The notes: generated from the letters alone by a model not told the origin. Positions 1 through 11,003 are shown, counted from the first letter of the stretch. The stretch: DNA of 46,107 nucleotides from DAOTEJ01 sp035454085 (GCA_035454085.1 DAOTEJ010000014.1:1-46107), one strand, 5' to 3'. Numbers and translations are program-made.

Positions 1-1
1 G

Positions 2-940
2 TCAGCCTGCCGCGATGAGGGCGCGCGCCTGCTCGTGGGTCGCCAGGAAGTCGGCGAGCGACGCTGCGTTGAGATCGGCCGTGTGGGCGCGGATCGCATC
101 GCTGGCCAGCGCGAGCGTTCCATCCTCGTCCATCGAGATCCAGCCGTGATCGACCAATTGCGCGAGGCGGCGCCGGGTGGTGGAGCCCGCCACCTGCAGC
201 GATACGGACACCGAGTGCGCATTGATCGGCAGGTAGCCACGCTCGCGCGGGCTGCTCGCGGACCGACTCTCGAGGCGGGCCAGGATCTGCGTGGCATCCG
301 TGCGGCGCGCGAGCGCGGAGATGTTGCGGTGCGCGATCTCGCCAATCATCAGGGGCAGCATGAGGTCCGCATCGAAGGCCGGCCACAGGCGGCGTACGTG
401 GCGCCACATGTAGCCGTCGACCAAGGCACAAAGCGCCTGCTGGTGCTCGGCATCGAGGCGATGAAGCCGGCTCAGTTCCTCGTTGCAGTCTTGCGCGTAG
501 GGCGGATGCGGAACCTCGGCATACTTCGTGGCGAGCGCGATATGCCACGGGAAATTTTCCAGCAGATCGTCGGCTGCGCGGCCCTGCACGCTGAGCGCCT
601 GATTCACCTGCTGCGCGACCCACAGGAACTCGCGAGGTCCGCCGGTCGCGGCGGCCCACCAGCGGCGGGCTTCGGCCGTTGCCTGATACCCCACGGGATC
701 GAGTCCTCGCACCCAGCCCACGGCGCTCAGGCCCATGAGCATGCGTCGCGCCGACTCGCGCGGGATTGCGGCGTCGCGCGCGATCTTGCGCACGGTCCGG
801 GCCTCATCGGCCGGCGCATGGCCGTCCGCAGCCGCGGGGCAACACAGCAGATCGAGCAGCACCGGCGCTGCGCGCAGCCCGCCCGGCACGCTGGTGTGCA
901 GCCGATGCAGGCGGCGCAGCGCGAAGCCCGCGAGCGCCAC
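2..940 (-). CDS. Unidentified DNA-binding-like protein with two winged-helix segments
   Basis: I do not recognise this gene as a named family. The 312-residue frame starts at a GTG and ends with TGA at the left edge, so it is complete at its 3' end. Residues about 45-90 read like a winged helix-turn-helix (IARDAAIPRESARRMLMGL, then a G-W wing). Residues about 240-290 look like a second one (SVSLQVAGSTTRRRLAQLV, then HGWISMDEDG). The middle is helical and rich in Trp and Leu. No signal peptide or membrane segment is visible. No convincing Shine-Dalgarno precedes the GTG and the frame stays open upstream, so the start is uncertain. A transcriptional regulator is an inference from the two HTH-like stretches. 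The 190 bp to the next gene holds no other feature I can support. Confidence 0.6.
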   Translation of the reverse strand: MALAGFALRRLHRLHTSVPGGLRAAPVLLDLLCCPAAADGHAPADEARTVRKIARDAAIPRESARRMLMGLSAVGWVRGLDPVGYQATAEARRWWAAATGGPREFLWVAQQVNQALSVQGRAADDLLENFPWHIALATKYAEVPHPPYAQDCNEELSRLHRLDAEHQQALCALVDGYMWRHVRRLWPAFDADLMLPLMIGEIAHRNISALARRTDATQILARLESRSASSPRERGYLPINAHSVSVSLQVAGSTTRRRLAQLVDHGWISMDEDGTLALASDAIRAHTADLNAASLADFLATHEQARALIAAG

Positions 941-1130
941 GATGGCGAGCGACTGGCAGCGAGGATCGGCCGCCGCCTGACCGGCGAAGCCGCCGTGCGC
1001 CGGCTGAAGACTCCCCGTGCGAGCGTCGATGGCTGGCCCCTCAGCGGCGCAGGCGCTGCGCCCGCCGCAGCGGTCGGCGCGTGCTGGCGCAGCGTGCTCG
1101 CTTCATGGCCCTGGGCGCCGAGTCGCCGAC

Positions 1131-2318
1131 CTAATGAAGCGGCGCCGCCGGGCGCTCCTCGATGTCCTCGGGCGGCTCGGCGTGCACCACGTTGCCCGCG
1201 CTGGTCGGGAACATGGGGGCACCGCAGTCGTCGCAGAACTCGAGCGGGAAGCGGTGCGAGTGCAGGGTCACGCGCGGCACGGCGAGTGCCTTGAGCGTGC
1301 GCTCGACCTCCTCGAGCGCCTGCTCCTCGTCGTCACCGAGCAGCGGCCAGACCACGCCCTCGATCACTCCGTCCTCGTCCACGGTGCGCGCCAGACCCAC
1401 GCGGATCTCGGCGCCCATCTGGCCGCGCGCATCCTCGAAGAGTCCGGCGGCGGCGACGATCTCGGCCGGCGCGACCTCGAACGCCAGCCGCATGTAGGCC
1501 ACCGCCGCCTCGAGCGAGAAGCCGCGCAGTTCGCGGTCGGCGTCGCGCAAGGCGCTGTGGAAGGCCTGCGGGGGCAGCACCCGGTAGCGGCAGCCGGTCA
1601 TGGCCGGCTGCAGCGCGGCACTGGCCTGTTCGATGAAGGCGGCGAGCGCGCCGAGCTTGCCGTCCGGGTCGACGCCCACTTCCTGCCAGTGAAAGAGCGC
1701 ACTGCCGGCAGGAGCCGCCACGGCGGCGAGCAGGTAGCGCGTGTCGGCCAGCATGGCCACCGGCTCGCGCAGCTTGCGCGGGTCGATGGCGAGCACGCCA
1801 CTGGCCAGGGCGCCGGTCAGGGCGTCGAGGCTGCGGCGCACGTCCGACAGCGCCTCGGGCAATTGGTCGATGGTGTAGAGGTGGTCGGCAAAGGCCACGC
1901 GTGCCTGGCGCGCGGCCAGGTGGCCGCTGAACTGAGCCTGCACCGCCTGCAGCACGTGCGGCGCGAGGCGCGTGGCGGGCAACTCGTAGCGTGACCAGGC
2001 CAGCAGCGGCACGATCACGAGCAGCGCGTCCCAGGGCTGGCCATCGAGCTCCACGCTGCGGCTCTCGGCGCAGGCTTCGGCAAGGTCGGCCAGGTCGTCG
2101 TAGGCGGCCTGCTGGCTGCCGGCGAGCTCGTCGAGCGCGGCATCGATCGGATCGTCGTCGCGGCGCGCGAGGCGGTCGTTGAGCAGCTCCGCGAGGCGAC
2201 GCTCCCAGAGCCGGTCCTCGATGCGGCTGCCGGACTCCGACAGGCGCTTGGCGAGCTTGATCAGGGTGTCGGCGTCGCCCGACTGGCGGGCGCGCGAGCT
2301 GTGGCGGGTGCGGCGCAT
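1131..2318 (-). CDS. DUF2863 family protein
   Basis: This 395-residue soluble protein resembles DUF2863, a family of unknown function known mainly from Burkholderiales. The N-terminal part has the typical layout: a basic start, then AKRLSESGSRIEDRLWERRL, then Asp/Leu-rich helices. The C-terminal end carries a small Cys pair (FCDDCGAPMFPT) that looks like a half zinc ribbon, followed by an acidic/proline tail. I chose the ATG at 2318 because a TGGAG sits about 7 nt upstream; a TTG at 2333 is possible. A GATAAT box on the minus strand (2347-2352) could be its -10 element. It lies downstream of the 5'-nucleotidase gene on the same strand with a 53-bp gap. Family assignment is from memory; the function is unknown. 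Confidence 0.7.
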   Translation of the reverse strand: MRRTRHSSRARQSGDADTLIKLAKRLSESGSRIEDRLWERRLAELLNDRLARRDDDPIDAALDELAGSQQAAYDDLADLAEACAESRSVELDGQPWDALLVIVPLLAWSRYELPATRLAPHVLQAVQAQFSGHLAARQARVAFADHLYTIDQLPEALSDVRRSLDALTGALASGVLAIDPRKLREPVAMLADTRYLLAAVAAPAGSALFHWQEVGVDPDGKLGALAAFIEQASAALQPAMTGCRYRVLPPQAFHSALRDADRELRGFSLEAAVAYMRLAFEVAPAEIVAAAGLFEDARGQMGAEIRVGLARTVDEDGVIEGVVWPLLGDDEEQALEEVERTLKALAVPRVTLHSHRFPLEFCDDCGAPMFPTSAGNVVHAEPPEDIEERPAAPLH

Positions 2319-2371
2319 GAGCGCTCCAGGCAAGGCTTAATGAAGGATTATCTCACTCGTGGCGGTGCGCC

Positions 2372-4111
2372 CTACGGTGCGGGTCCGTCGAGGCGCCGAA
2401 CGCGCGCCTCGGTATCCGGGGCGAGCGGGGCGGTGGTGCTCTCGGCCCTGAGGTAATCCCGCAGGGCTTCCACGTCGAGCGGACCGCCGCTGCGGTCGCG
2501 GCCGTCGCGCAGCACGCTGAAGCCATCGCCACCCTCGGCGAGGTAGCTGTTCACCGTGATGCGGTAGATGCGCTGCGCCTCGATGCGCCGCCCGTCGAGC
2601 CGCACGCTCTCGGTCACCACGCGCGGGCGCGCGCTGCGGCGCGGGTCCCAGGCGTAGGTGAAGCCCCGCGAGGGCTGCAGCACGCGCATGCGGCTGCCGT
2701 CGGCGCTCCATTGCTGCTCGAGCAGGCGCAGCAGCTCTTCGCCGCTGAGGCTCAGCGTCACGAGCGAATTGCCGAAGGGCTGCATGGCGTAAACGTCTGC
2801 GAGGCTCACCGCGCCGTCGGGCGCGCGCGAGACCAGGTCCGTGCGCATGCCGCCCGGATTGGTGAAGGCCAGCTGCGCGCCCGCGGCGCGCGTGGCGGCG
2901 AGCTGGGCGTCGGCGATCAGGCGGCCGGCGGCGCTGTCCTGCCCGGGCTCGGCGGCGCGACGGAAGGGCGCCGCGATGCGCCCCGCGGGCAGCTGGCCAA
3001 GCGGTGCGGCACGCTCGGCGTAATGCGCGACGAGGGCGGCGGCCGCCGCGTCTGGCGCGTAGGCCGGATAGGCGGCAGCGAGCTCGGGCGGCAGCTCGCG
3101 CGAGCGGCTCACCGGCAGATTGCGCATGCGCGTGGCCTCGGGCAGCAGGCGGCCGGTGGCAGGATCGATCGCCAGGTCCAGCACGGTGAGCAGGCGGCCG
3201 TAGCTGCCACCCTGCACCACGGGCCGCATGCCGACGCGGCACAGATAGGCCTCGTGGGTGTGGGCCGACAGCACGAGGTCGATCTCGGGGCCGAGCTGGC
3301 GCTCGATCGCGAAGATGCGGCCCTGGGGAGCGGTGCAGCCCTCGATGTCCGGCCCCGCCTCGCCGCCCTCGTGCACCACGGCGACGATCACGCCCACTCC
3401 GGCGCGGCGCAAGGCGCGCGCCTCGCGGTTGAGCGCCGCGGCTTCGTCCTCGAAGCTCAGGCCCTCGATGCCGCTGGGCTTGACGATGCGTGCGGTGGAG
3501 CGCGTGACCGCACCCACGAAGCCGACGCGCTGGCCGGCAACGCTGGTCACCCAGGCGCCCGGAAAGAGCGCAGTGCCGCGCGCGTCGACCACGTTGGCCG
3601 CGAGCATGGGGAAGCGGGCGCCGGCGTAGGCTGTTGGCCCCGCGCAGGAGCGGAATTCGCCGCTGGCGTGGCCGCAGCCGCCCCGCGCGAGGCGCTGCAA
3701 CTCGGCGAGCCCGCGGTCGAACTCGTGATTGCCGAGCACGGCCACGTCGACCCCGAGCAGATTGGCGAACTCGATCGTGGGCTCGTCGAGGAACAGTCCG
3801 GACACCAGCGGGCTCGCGCCCACCAGGTCGCCCACCGACACCACGAGCGAGTGCGGTGCCCCGGCGCGCAGCGCCCGCACCTGGGCGGCGATCTGATCCG
3901 CGCCGCCGGCTGGCAATGGAATGCGAGCGCCGGGGGTGCGCGGGTCGGGCACCGCCACTGTCTTGCCGTTGGCCTCGAGGTGGCCGTGCAGGTCGTTGAA
4001 GGCGATCAGCCGCAGGCGTACCGGCTCGGCGGCAAGCGTCGGGCCGGAGGTGGCCGCCAGCAGGGCGAGCACGCCCAGGGCGCGGACGAGGTGGACGGCG
4101 ATGAAGCGCAT
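2372..4111 (-). CDS. Secreted bifunctional 5'-nucleotidase/metallophosphatase, UshA type
   Basis: A predicted periplasmic enzyme of 579 residues that removes phosphate from nucleotides or related esters. It begins with a signal peptide (MRFIAVHLVRALGVLALLAA, cleavage likely after TLA-A). The N-terminal calcineurin-like domain shows the metal-binding motifs in order: FNDLHGHLEANG, GDLVGAS, GNHEFDRG and, later, SAHTHE. The C-terminal 5'-nucleotidase domain has the substrate-binding FTNPGGMRTDL and a late NSYLAEGGDGF motif. A much longer open frame extends upstream over the divergent MFS gene, but the signal peptide fixes the start at 4111. Only 24 bp separate the two divergent starts, so its promoter must lie inside the MFS coding region. 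Family membership is clear; the exact substrate is not. Confidence 0.88.
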   Translation of the reverse strand: MRFIAVHLVRALGVLALLAATSGPTLAAEPVRLRLIAFNDLHGHLEANGKTVAVPDPRTPGARIPLPAGGADQIAAQVRALRAGAPHSLVVSVGDLVGASPLVSGLFLDEPTIEFANLLGVDVAVLGNHEFDRGLAELQRLARGGCGHASGEFRSCAGPTAYAGARFPMLAANVVDARGTALFPGAWVTSVAGQRVGFVGAVTRSTARIVKPSGIEGLSFEDEAAALNREARALRRAGVGVIVAVVHEGGEAGPDIEGCTAPQGRIFAIERQLGPEIDLVLSAHTHEAYLCRVGMRPVVQGGSYGRLLTVLDLAIDPATGRLLPEATRMRNLPVSRSRELPPELAAAYPAYAPDAAAAALVAHYAERAAPLGQLPAGRIAAPFRRAAEPGQDSAAGRLIADAQLAATRAAGAQLAFTNPGGMRTDLVSRAPDGAVSLADVYAMQPFGNSLVTLSLSGEELLRLLEQQWSADGSRMRVLQPSRGFTYAWDPRRSARPRVVTESVRLDGRRIEAQRIYRITVNSYLAEGGDGFSVLRDGRDRSGGPLDVEALRDYLRAESTTAPLAPDTEARVRRLDGPAP

Positions 4112-4122
4112 GGTGCGACCTG

Positions 4123-4128
4123 TTAGAT
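4123..4128 (+). promoter_or_regulatory. Candidate -10 box placing the MFS transcript start at its ATG
   Basis: TTAGAT lies 7 nt before the ATG of the MFS gene. A transcript from this box would start at or next to the ATG, giving a leaderless mRNA. No Shine-Dalgarno is visible in the 24-bp spacer, which fits. No clear -35 is seen. Confidence 0.3.
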
Positions 4129-4135
4129 TGCCAGC

Positions 4136-5401
4136 ATGAGTAGCGCGACCCTGTCCGCCCCGCCAGGCAGTTCCGGTGCGCGGCATGATGCCGAGGTGAT
4201 CGGGCTGGTGGGCCTGGCCCACGGCACTTCGCATTTCTATCACCTCCTGATCCCGCCGCTGTTCCCGTGGCTGATGCGCGACTTCGGTCTGAGCTTCACC
4301 GAGGTCGGCGCGCTGATGAGCGTGTTCTTCGTGGTGAGCGGTCTCGGGCAGGCGGCCGCAGGCTTCGTGGTGGACCGCGTCGGCGCGCGGCCGGTGCTGT
4401 TCTTTGGGCTGGCGCTGCTGTCGGTGTCGGCGCTGCTGCTGGGCTCGGCGACGAGCTATGCGGGGCTGGTGCTGGCCGCGGCCGTGGCGGGCCTGGGCAA
4501 CAGCGTGTTCCACCCCTCGGACTTCACCCTGCTCAACCACAACGTGGCCCAGGCGCGGCTCGGGCACGCGTTCTCGGTGCACGGCCTGGTGGGCAATCTG
4601 GGCTGGGCCGCGGCGCCCGTGTTCATGGTCGGCATCGCCAGCCTGGCTTCGTGGCAGGTCGCGGCATACGCTGCCTCCGGCGTGGGAGCGCTGGTGCTGG
4701 TGCTGCTATGGCTGCGGCGGGCCTGCCTGCGCGACGCGGCCCGCACGCGCGCCGCGCCTGGCAGTCCGCCCACGCGGCACTTCGAGTTTCTGGGCAGCGG
4801 TGCGGTGTGGCTGTGCTTTGCGTTCTTCTTCCTCACCACGATGGCCTTCGGCGTGCTGCAGAACTACTCGCCCGCCATCTTCGAGCGCGTCTACGCCATG
4901 CCGCTCGCGCTGGCCACGGCGGGGCTGACGGCCTACCTGCTGGGAAGCGCGGCGGGCATGGTGTTGGGCGGCTTTATGGCAGCGCGCACCTCGGGCAACG
5001 AGCGGCTGATCGCGGTGGCGCTCGGCGCATCGGCACTGGTGGCCCTGGTGCTGGCGACGGGCTGGGCCGCCAGTGCGGCCGTGCTGCCCTTGATGGCGGT
5101 GATGGGGCTGGGCGTGGGTGTGGCCGGCCCCAACCGCGACCTGCTGGTGCGCAAGGCGGCGATGAGCCGCTTCGGCAAGACCTCGTTCGGGCGCGTCTAC
5201 GGCTTCGTGTACTCGGGGCTGGACGTGGGCCTGGCGCTCTCGCCCTTGGTGATCGGGCCGCTGCTGGACGCCGGCCGATTCCAGGCGCCCCTGATGGCCG
5301 TGGCCGTGCTGCAGGTTGCCGCGCTGGGCACGGCCCTGCGCGTGGGTGCGGGTGCGCGGCGCGAAGCGGCGCAATCGACCCTTCCCGGAGCACCGTCATG
5401 A
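4136..5401 (+). CDS. Major facilitator superfamily transporter
   Basis: An inner-membrane transporter of 421 residues with about 12 hydrophobic helices and a soluble basic loop near residues 195-215 (RRACLRDAARTRAAPG) between the two six-helix halves. The MFS signature is visible after helix 2 as GFVVDRVGARPVLFFG. The N-terminal stretch HGTSHFYHLLIPPLFPWLM resembles the fosmidomycin-resistance (FSR)-like MFS branch, from memory of that group. Its stop overlaps the start of the RraA-family gene by 4 nt (ATGA), so the two are translationally coupled. The partner gene may hint at uptake or export of a carboxylate, but that is inference; the substrate cannot be read from sequence. Confidence 0.88.
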   Translation: MSSATLSAPPGSSGARHDAEVIGLVGLAHGTSHFYHLLIPPLFPWLMRDFGLSFTEVGALMSVFFVVSGLGQAAAGFVVDRVGARPVLFFGLALLSVSALLLGSATSYAGLVLAAAVAGLGNSVFHPSDFTLLNHNVAQARLGHAFSVHGLVGNLGWAAAPVFMVGIASLASWQVAAYAASGVGALVLVLLWLRRACLRDAARTRAAPGSPPTRHFEFLGSGAVWLCFAFFFLTTMAFGVLQNYSPAIFERVYAMPLALATAGLTAYLLGSAAGMVLGGFMAARTSGNERLIAVALGASALVALVLATGWAASAAVLPLMAVMGLGVGVAGPNRDLLVRKAAMSRFGKTSFGRVYGFVYSGLDVGLALSPLVIGPLLDAGRFQAPLMAVAVLQVAALGTALRVGAGARREAAQSTLPGAPS

Positions 5402-5925
5402 CCCTTTCCGACTCCGCCGAGGCCAGTCCCGCCACCACCGACTTGTGCGACGCGCACGAGGCGCTGTTGCCTTCCGGTGAACTGCAGGTGCTCGCGCCTG
5501 GGTATCTCGCACTCGGCCAGCGACAGGCCTTCCACGGCGCGGCCGTGACGCTCAAGGTATTCGAAGACAACTCGCTCGTGGCCGAGGCCGTGAAGACGGC
5601 GGGCAAGGGCAGGGTGCTGGTGGTCGACGGGGGCGGCAGCCTGCGCTGCGCGCTCTTCGGTGGCAACCTCGCTCAGGCCGCGCAGGCCAACGCTTGGGCG
5701 GGCGTGCTGATCCACGGTTGCGCCCGCGACGCGGCCGAGATCGACGCCTGCGCGATCGGCGTGCGTGCCCTGGCCCTGCATCCGCGCCGTTCGGTCAAGC
5801 GCGGCGTGGGCGAACGAGACGTGATCCTGAACTTCGGCGGCGTGCGCATCACGCCGGGCGACTGGATCTACGCCGATCGCGATGGCATCCTGGTGGCGCG
5901 GCGACCCTTGCACCGGGTGGCGTAG
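5398..5925 (+). CDS. rraA: RraA family protein (RNase E regulator or 4-hydroxy-4-methyl-2-oxoglutarate aldolase-like)
   Basis: A 175-residue RraA-fold protein. Visible hallmarks are TTDLCDAHE near the N-terminus, KVFEDNSLV, the GKGRVLVVDGGGS core, GVGERDVILNFGGV and a GDWIYADRDGILVA end. These match E. coli RraA, which binds and inhibits RNase E. It also carries GCARD, with the Arg-Asp pair that class II HMG/CHA aldolases use, so an aldolase activity is possible. The start overlaps the MFS stop as ATGA. A full rne gene lies about 9 kb downstream, so an RNase E partner exists here. The 14-residue N-terminal extension before TTDLCD is longer than in E. coli. Family assignment is firm; which of the two roles applies is open. 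Confidence 0.82.
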   Translation: MTLSDSAEASPATTDLCDAHEALLPSGELQVLAPGYLALGQRQAFHGAAVTLKVFEDNSLVAEAVKTAGKGRVLVVDGGGSLRCALFGGNLAQAAQANAWAGVLIHGCARDAAEIDACAIGVRALALHPRRSVKRGVGERDVILNFGGVRITPGDWIYADRDGILVARRPLHRVA

Positions 5926-5951
5926 GGCCGCATTCCGGCTTCCGGAGTCGA

Positions 5952-5965
5952 TTCCGCTATGCGAA
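5952..5965. promoter_or_regulatory. Operator-like inverted repeat, copy 1 (upstream of aceA)
   Basis: TTCCGCTATGCGAA, an imperfect palindrome. Nearly the same 14-mer recurs 64 bp downstream, differing only in the central two bases. Such TTCCGC/GCGAA palindromes recall IclR-type operators; the regulator is not identified. Confidence 0.45.
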
Positions 5966-6015
5966 AGACAGCCTGTTGCGCAGCAGCAGGATGCGTTTCA
6001 TGTCATTGGTTTTTG

Positions 6016-6029
6016 TTCCGCATTGCGAA
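6016..6029. promoter_or_regulatory. Operator-like inverted repeat, copy 2 (upstream of aceA)
   Basis: TTCCGCATTGCGAA, the second copy, flanked by G and C to give GTTCCGCATTGCGAAC. It lies 144 nt before the aceA ATG. The 64-bp spacing is close to six helical turns, so a protein bound to both could loop the DNA. The spacer 5926-6172 is AT-rich compared with its surroundings, as expected for a regulated promoter; TATAAA at 6076-6081 is a possible -10. Confidence 0.45.
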
Positions 6030-6172
6030 CAGCGGCGCATAACACATTGATTTGTATGAATAGAGCGTTCAGTCTTATAAATGTTATTTGAGTTGCTGCG
6101 TCGCGCGCGAATCCCTACCATGCTCTCAACCCGCCGCCTTGGGCGGGCCCGGACCTCAACCAGGGAGCACTC

Positions 6173-7483
<1,311 letters not shown>

Positions 7484-7530
7484 TCGTCGCACAGTAGCAG
7501 GCGGCGGGCGCGTCCCGCCGTCCTGCCCAA

Positions 7531-7560
7531 GGGCCGCGGTCAGCGCCGCGGCCCTTTTTT
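7531..7560 (+). terminator. Rho-independent terminator of aceA
   Basis: A perfect 9-bp stem (7531-7539 with 7546-7554), 6-nt loop and six T. A smaller stem (7502-7507 with 7513-7518) precedes it. The stop codon and last codons of the convergent LysR gene lie inside this hairpin. Confidence 0.9.
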
Positions 7561-8496
7561 CTTGCCGGAATTGCCCGAGTCCTCACCCGAAAGTGCCGCG
7601 GTGAGCGGCGGCTGCGCGAACTCGTGCTTGAGCAAGTCCACGAACAGGCGGGTGCGCAGGGGCAGGTGCTTGCGCGCGGGCATCACGCAGTACACCGCCG
7701 TGGGCGGGGCCTCGAAGTCGCGCAGCACGGTGAGCAAGCGCCCGGCGGCCAGATCCTCGCTGACCTCCCACCAGGAGCGCCACGCGAGCCCCATGCCGGC
7801 CAGCGCCCACGAGTGCAAGGCCGCCCCGTCGTTGCAGGACAGGGCTCCGGCCGGGCGCTCCGTCACCAGGCGGCCGCCGACCTCGAAGAGCCAGCCTCGG
7901 GCCGGTGTGTCGGCCTCGCTCAGGGCGAGGCACTGGTGATGCGACAGCTCGGCCGGCGAGCGCGGCGTTCCGTGGCGTTGCACATAGGTCGGGGCCGCGA
8001 CCACGACACGGCGCGCCTGACCGAGGCGCACCCGCACCAGGCCTGCGTCGGCCTGCTCGCCGAAGCGCACGGCGCAGTCGTAGCCCTCTGCCACCAGGTC
8101 GGTGATGCGGTCGGACAGATCCAGCGTCACCGCCAGCCGCGGGTGCTCGCGTGCGTACCGCGGGATCAGGGGCGCCACGTGGCGCCGGCCGAAGCCGGCG
8201 GGCGCGGTCACCCGAAGCAGGCCGGTGACTGCCTGCGAGCGCGCGCTGACGGCGCCTTCGGCGGTCTCGAGGTCGTGCAGGATGCGCTGGCAGTCCTCGA
8301 GGAAGCTCTGGCCTTCGGGCGTGAGCGTGAGCCGGCGCGTGGTGCGCTGCGTGAGCTTCACCCCCAGCCGCGCCTCGAGCGCGTCGAGGCGGCGGCCCAC
8401 CATGGCTGGCGCGATGGCCTCGTGCCGCGCGGCGGCGGATAGACTGCCCTTGAGCGCTGCGTTGACGAAGCTCGTGATCTGCTTGAAGTGATCCAT
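7540..8496 (-). CDS. LysR family transcriptional regulator
   Basis: A 318-residue LysR regulator. Residues about 1-60 form the winged helix-turn-helix (GSLSAAARHEAIAPAMVGRRLDALE, then GVKLTQRTTRRLTLTPEG), followed by the linker helix and an effector-binding domain starting around residue 90 (TGLLRVTAPAGFGRRHVAPL). It is divergent from the haloacid dehalogenase-like gene and convergent with aceA. The last residues (GKKKGPRR) are written by the aceA terminator hairpin and are unlikely to be functional. A perfect 13-bp palindrome overlaps its start codon and may serve autoregulation. Whether it controls aceA, aceB or the dehalogenase-like gene cannot be told from sequence; position favours the divergent gene. 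Confidence 0.92.
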   Translation of the reverse strand: MDHFKQITSFVNAALKGSLSAAARHEAIAPAMVGRRLDALEARLGVKLTQRTTRRLTLTPEGQSFLEDCQRILHDLETAEGAVSARSQAVTGLLRVTAPAGFGRRHVAPLIPRYAREHPRLAVTLDLSDRITDLVAEGYDCAVRFGEQADAGLVRVRLGQARRVVVAAPTYVQRHGTPRSPAELSHHQCLALSEADTPARGWLFEVGGRLVTERPAGALSCNDGAALHSWALAGMGLAWRSWWEVSEDLAAGRLLTVLRDFEAPPTAVYCVMPARKHLPLRTRLFVDLLKHEFAQPPLTAALSGEDSGNSGKKKGPRR

Positions 8497-8508
8497 GACT
8501 AGAAGTCA
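8496..8508. promoter_or_regulatory. Palindrome at the LysR start codon, candidate operator
   Basis: TGACT-AGA-AGTCA, perfect 5-bp arms, overlapping the first base of the LysR ATG in the 81-bp divergent spacer. LysR proteins often bind dyads next to their own promoter; assignment is inference. Confidence 0.35.
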
Positions 8509-8552
8509 AAGAAGTTGTGCGTGGACTGACCGAGCTATGACTTTCGCGCAAA

Positions 8553-8558
8553 TATACT
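8553..8558 (+). promoter_or_regulatory. Candidate -10 box of the haloacid dehalogenase-like gene
   Basis: TATACT, one base from the consensus. Transcription would begin near 8565, which excludes the ATG at 8560 and supports the start at 8578. No clear -35, as expected for an activator-dependent promoter. Confidence 0.4.
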
Positions 8559-8577
8559 CATGACCCAGGGGAACCCG

Positions 8578-9261
8578 ATGAAAATCCAGGCCGTCCTGTT
8601 CGATGTCTTTGGCACGCTGCTCGACACCAGTTCGATCGCCCGCCGCGCCGATCAGCTGTTTCCGGGCAACGGACTCGCGCTGGCGCAGCGCTGGCGCGAA
8701 AAGCAGCTCGAATACACGCGCCTGCGCTCCATGGGTGGGCGCTATGTGAACTTCACCCAGCTCACCGAGGACGCGCTCCTGGTAGCGGCCGACGGTCTGC
8801 GGGTGCCGATCGACGCGGCCGCGCGCGGCATGCTGATGCACGAGTACGGCCGGCTCGACACCCACGCCGACGTCTTGCCGGCGCTCAAGCGCATGAAGCA
8901 GACCGGCGTCACGCTGGGTGTGCTGTCCAACGGCGACGCGGCACTGCTCGAGGAGGCGCTGCACGCGGCCGAACTCGACGACTATCTCGACCTGGTGCTC
9001 AGCGCGGACCTGGTGCAGACCTACAAGCCGGCGCCCGCCGTCTACGAACTGGGGCCCCAGACCCTGAAGTGCGCCGCGGCCGACATCCTGATGGTCAGCG
9101 CCAACGCGTGGGATGCCGTGGGCGCCGCATGGGCGGGCTACCAGAGCGTGTGGATCAACCGCACCGAGCAGCCCGCCGAACGCCTAGGCGCCACGCTCGC
9201 TGCCAGCGGTCGCACCCTCGAGGCCGCGAGCCGCTACCTCACCGAACATCGGGCGACCTGA
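8578..9261 (+). CDS. Haloacid dehalogenase type II-like HAD hydrolase
   Basis: A 227-residue HAD enzyme of the (S)-2-haloacid dehalogenase type II group, which replaces a halogen on 2-haloacids by hydroxyl using an aspartate nucleophile. Motif I is FDVFGTLLD with the nucleophile Asp9. Motif II is LSNGD, motif III lies around KPAPAVYEL, and the family's VSANAWDAVGAAWAGY is present. I chose the second ATG because AGGGGA lies about 6 nt upstream. It is divergent from the LysR gene and 41 bp upstream of aceB, so it may be co-transcribed with aceB. Released 2-hydroxyacids such as glycolate would feed glyoxylate metabolism, which fits this position, but the natural substrate is unproven. Confidence 0.87.
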   Translation: MKIQAVLFDVFGTLLDTSSIARRADQLFPGNGLALAQRWREKQLEYTRLRSMGGRYVNFTQLTEDALLVAADGLRVPIDAAARGMLMHEYGRLDTHADVLPALKRMKQTGVTLGVLSNGDAALLEEALHAAELDDYLDLVLSADLVQTYKPAPAVYELGPQTLKCAAADILMVSANAWDAVGAAWAGYQSVWINRTEQPAERLGATLAASGRTLEAASRYLTEHRAT

Positions 9262-9302
9262 GCCGCCCGCCAACCTCTAGCCCATCAAGACAGGAGTCCC
9301 TC

Positions 9303-10886
<1,584 letters not shown>

Positions 10887-10918
10887 TCGCCTGGGTATTG
10901 GCGCGACACTGCAATTCG

Positions 10919-10940
10919 ACGGCGCCCTCCAGGGCGCCGT
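10919..10940 (+). terminator. Hairpin after aceB, possible terminator
   Basis: Perfect 10-bp stem ACGGCGCCCT with loop CC. The following run is only TTGCATT, so termination may be partial and allow read-through into the small Cys-rich gene. Confidence 0.6.
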
Positions 10941-11003
10941 TTGCATTGGGGCGGCCGCAGGGCCATGCTCCCTGGCCGAACATCGTGCCCCCCAGGAGCT
11001 GCC

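Noticed and set aside
4112..4582. N-terminal extension of the 5'-nucleotidase frame to a 736-aa protein
   Set aside because: The extension is antisense to the MFS gene, low-complexity His/Gln/Arg-rich, and lies before a clear signal peptide.
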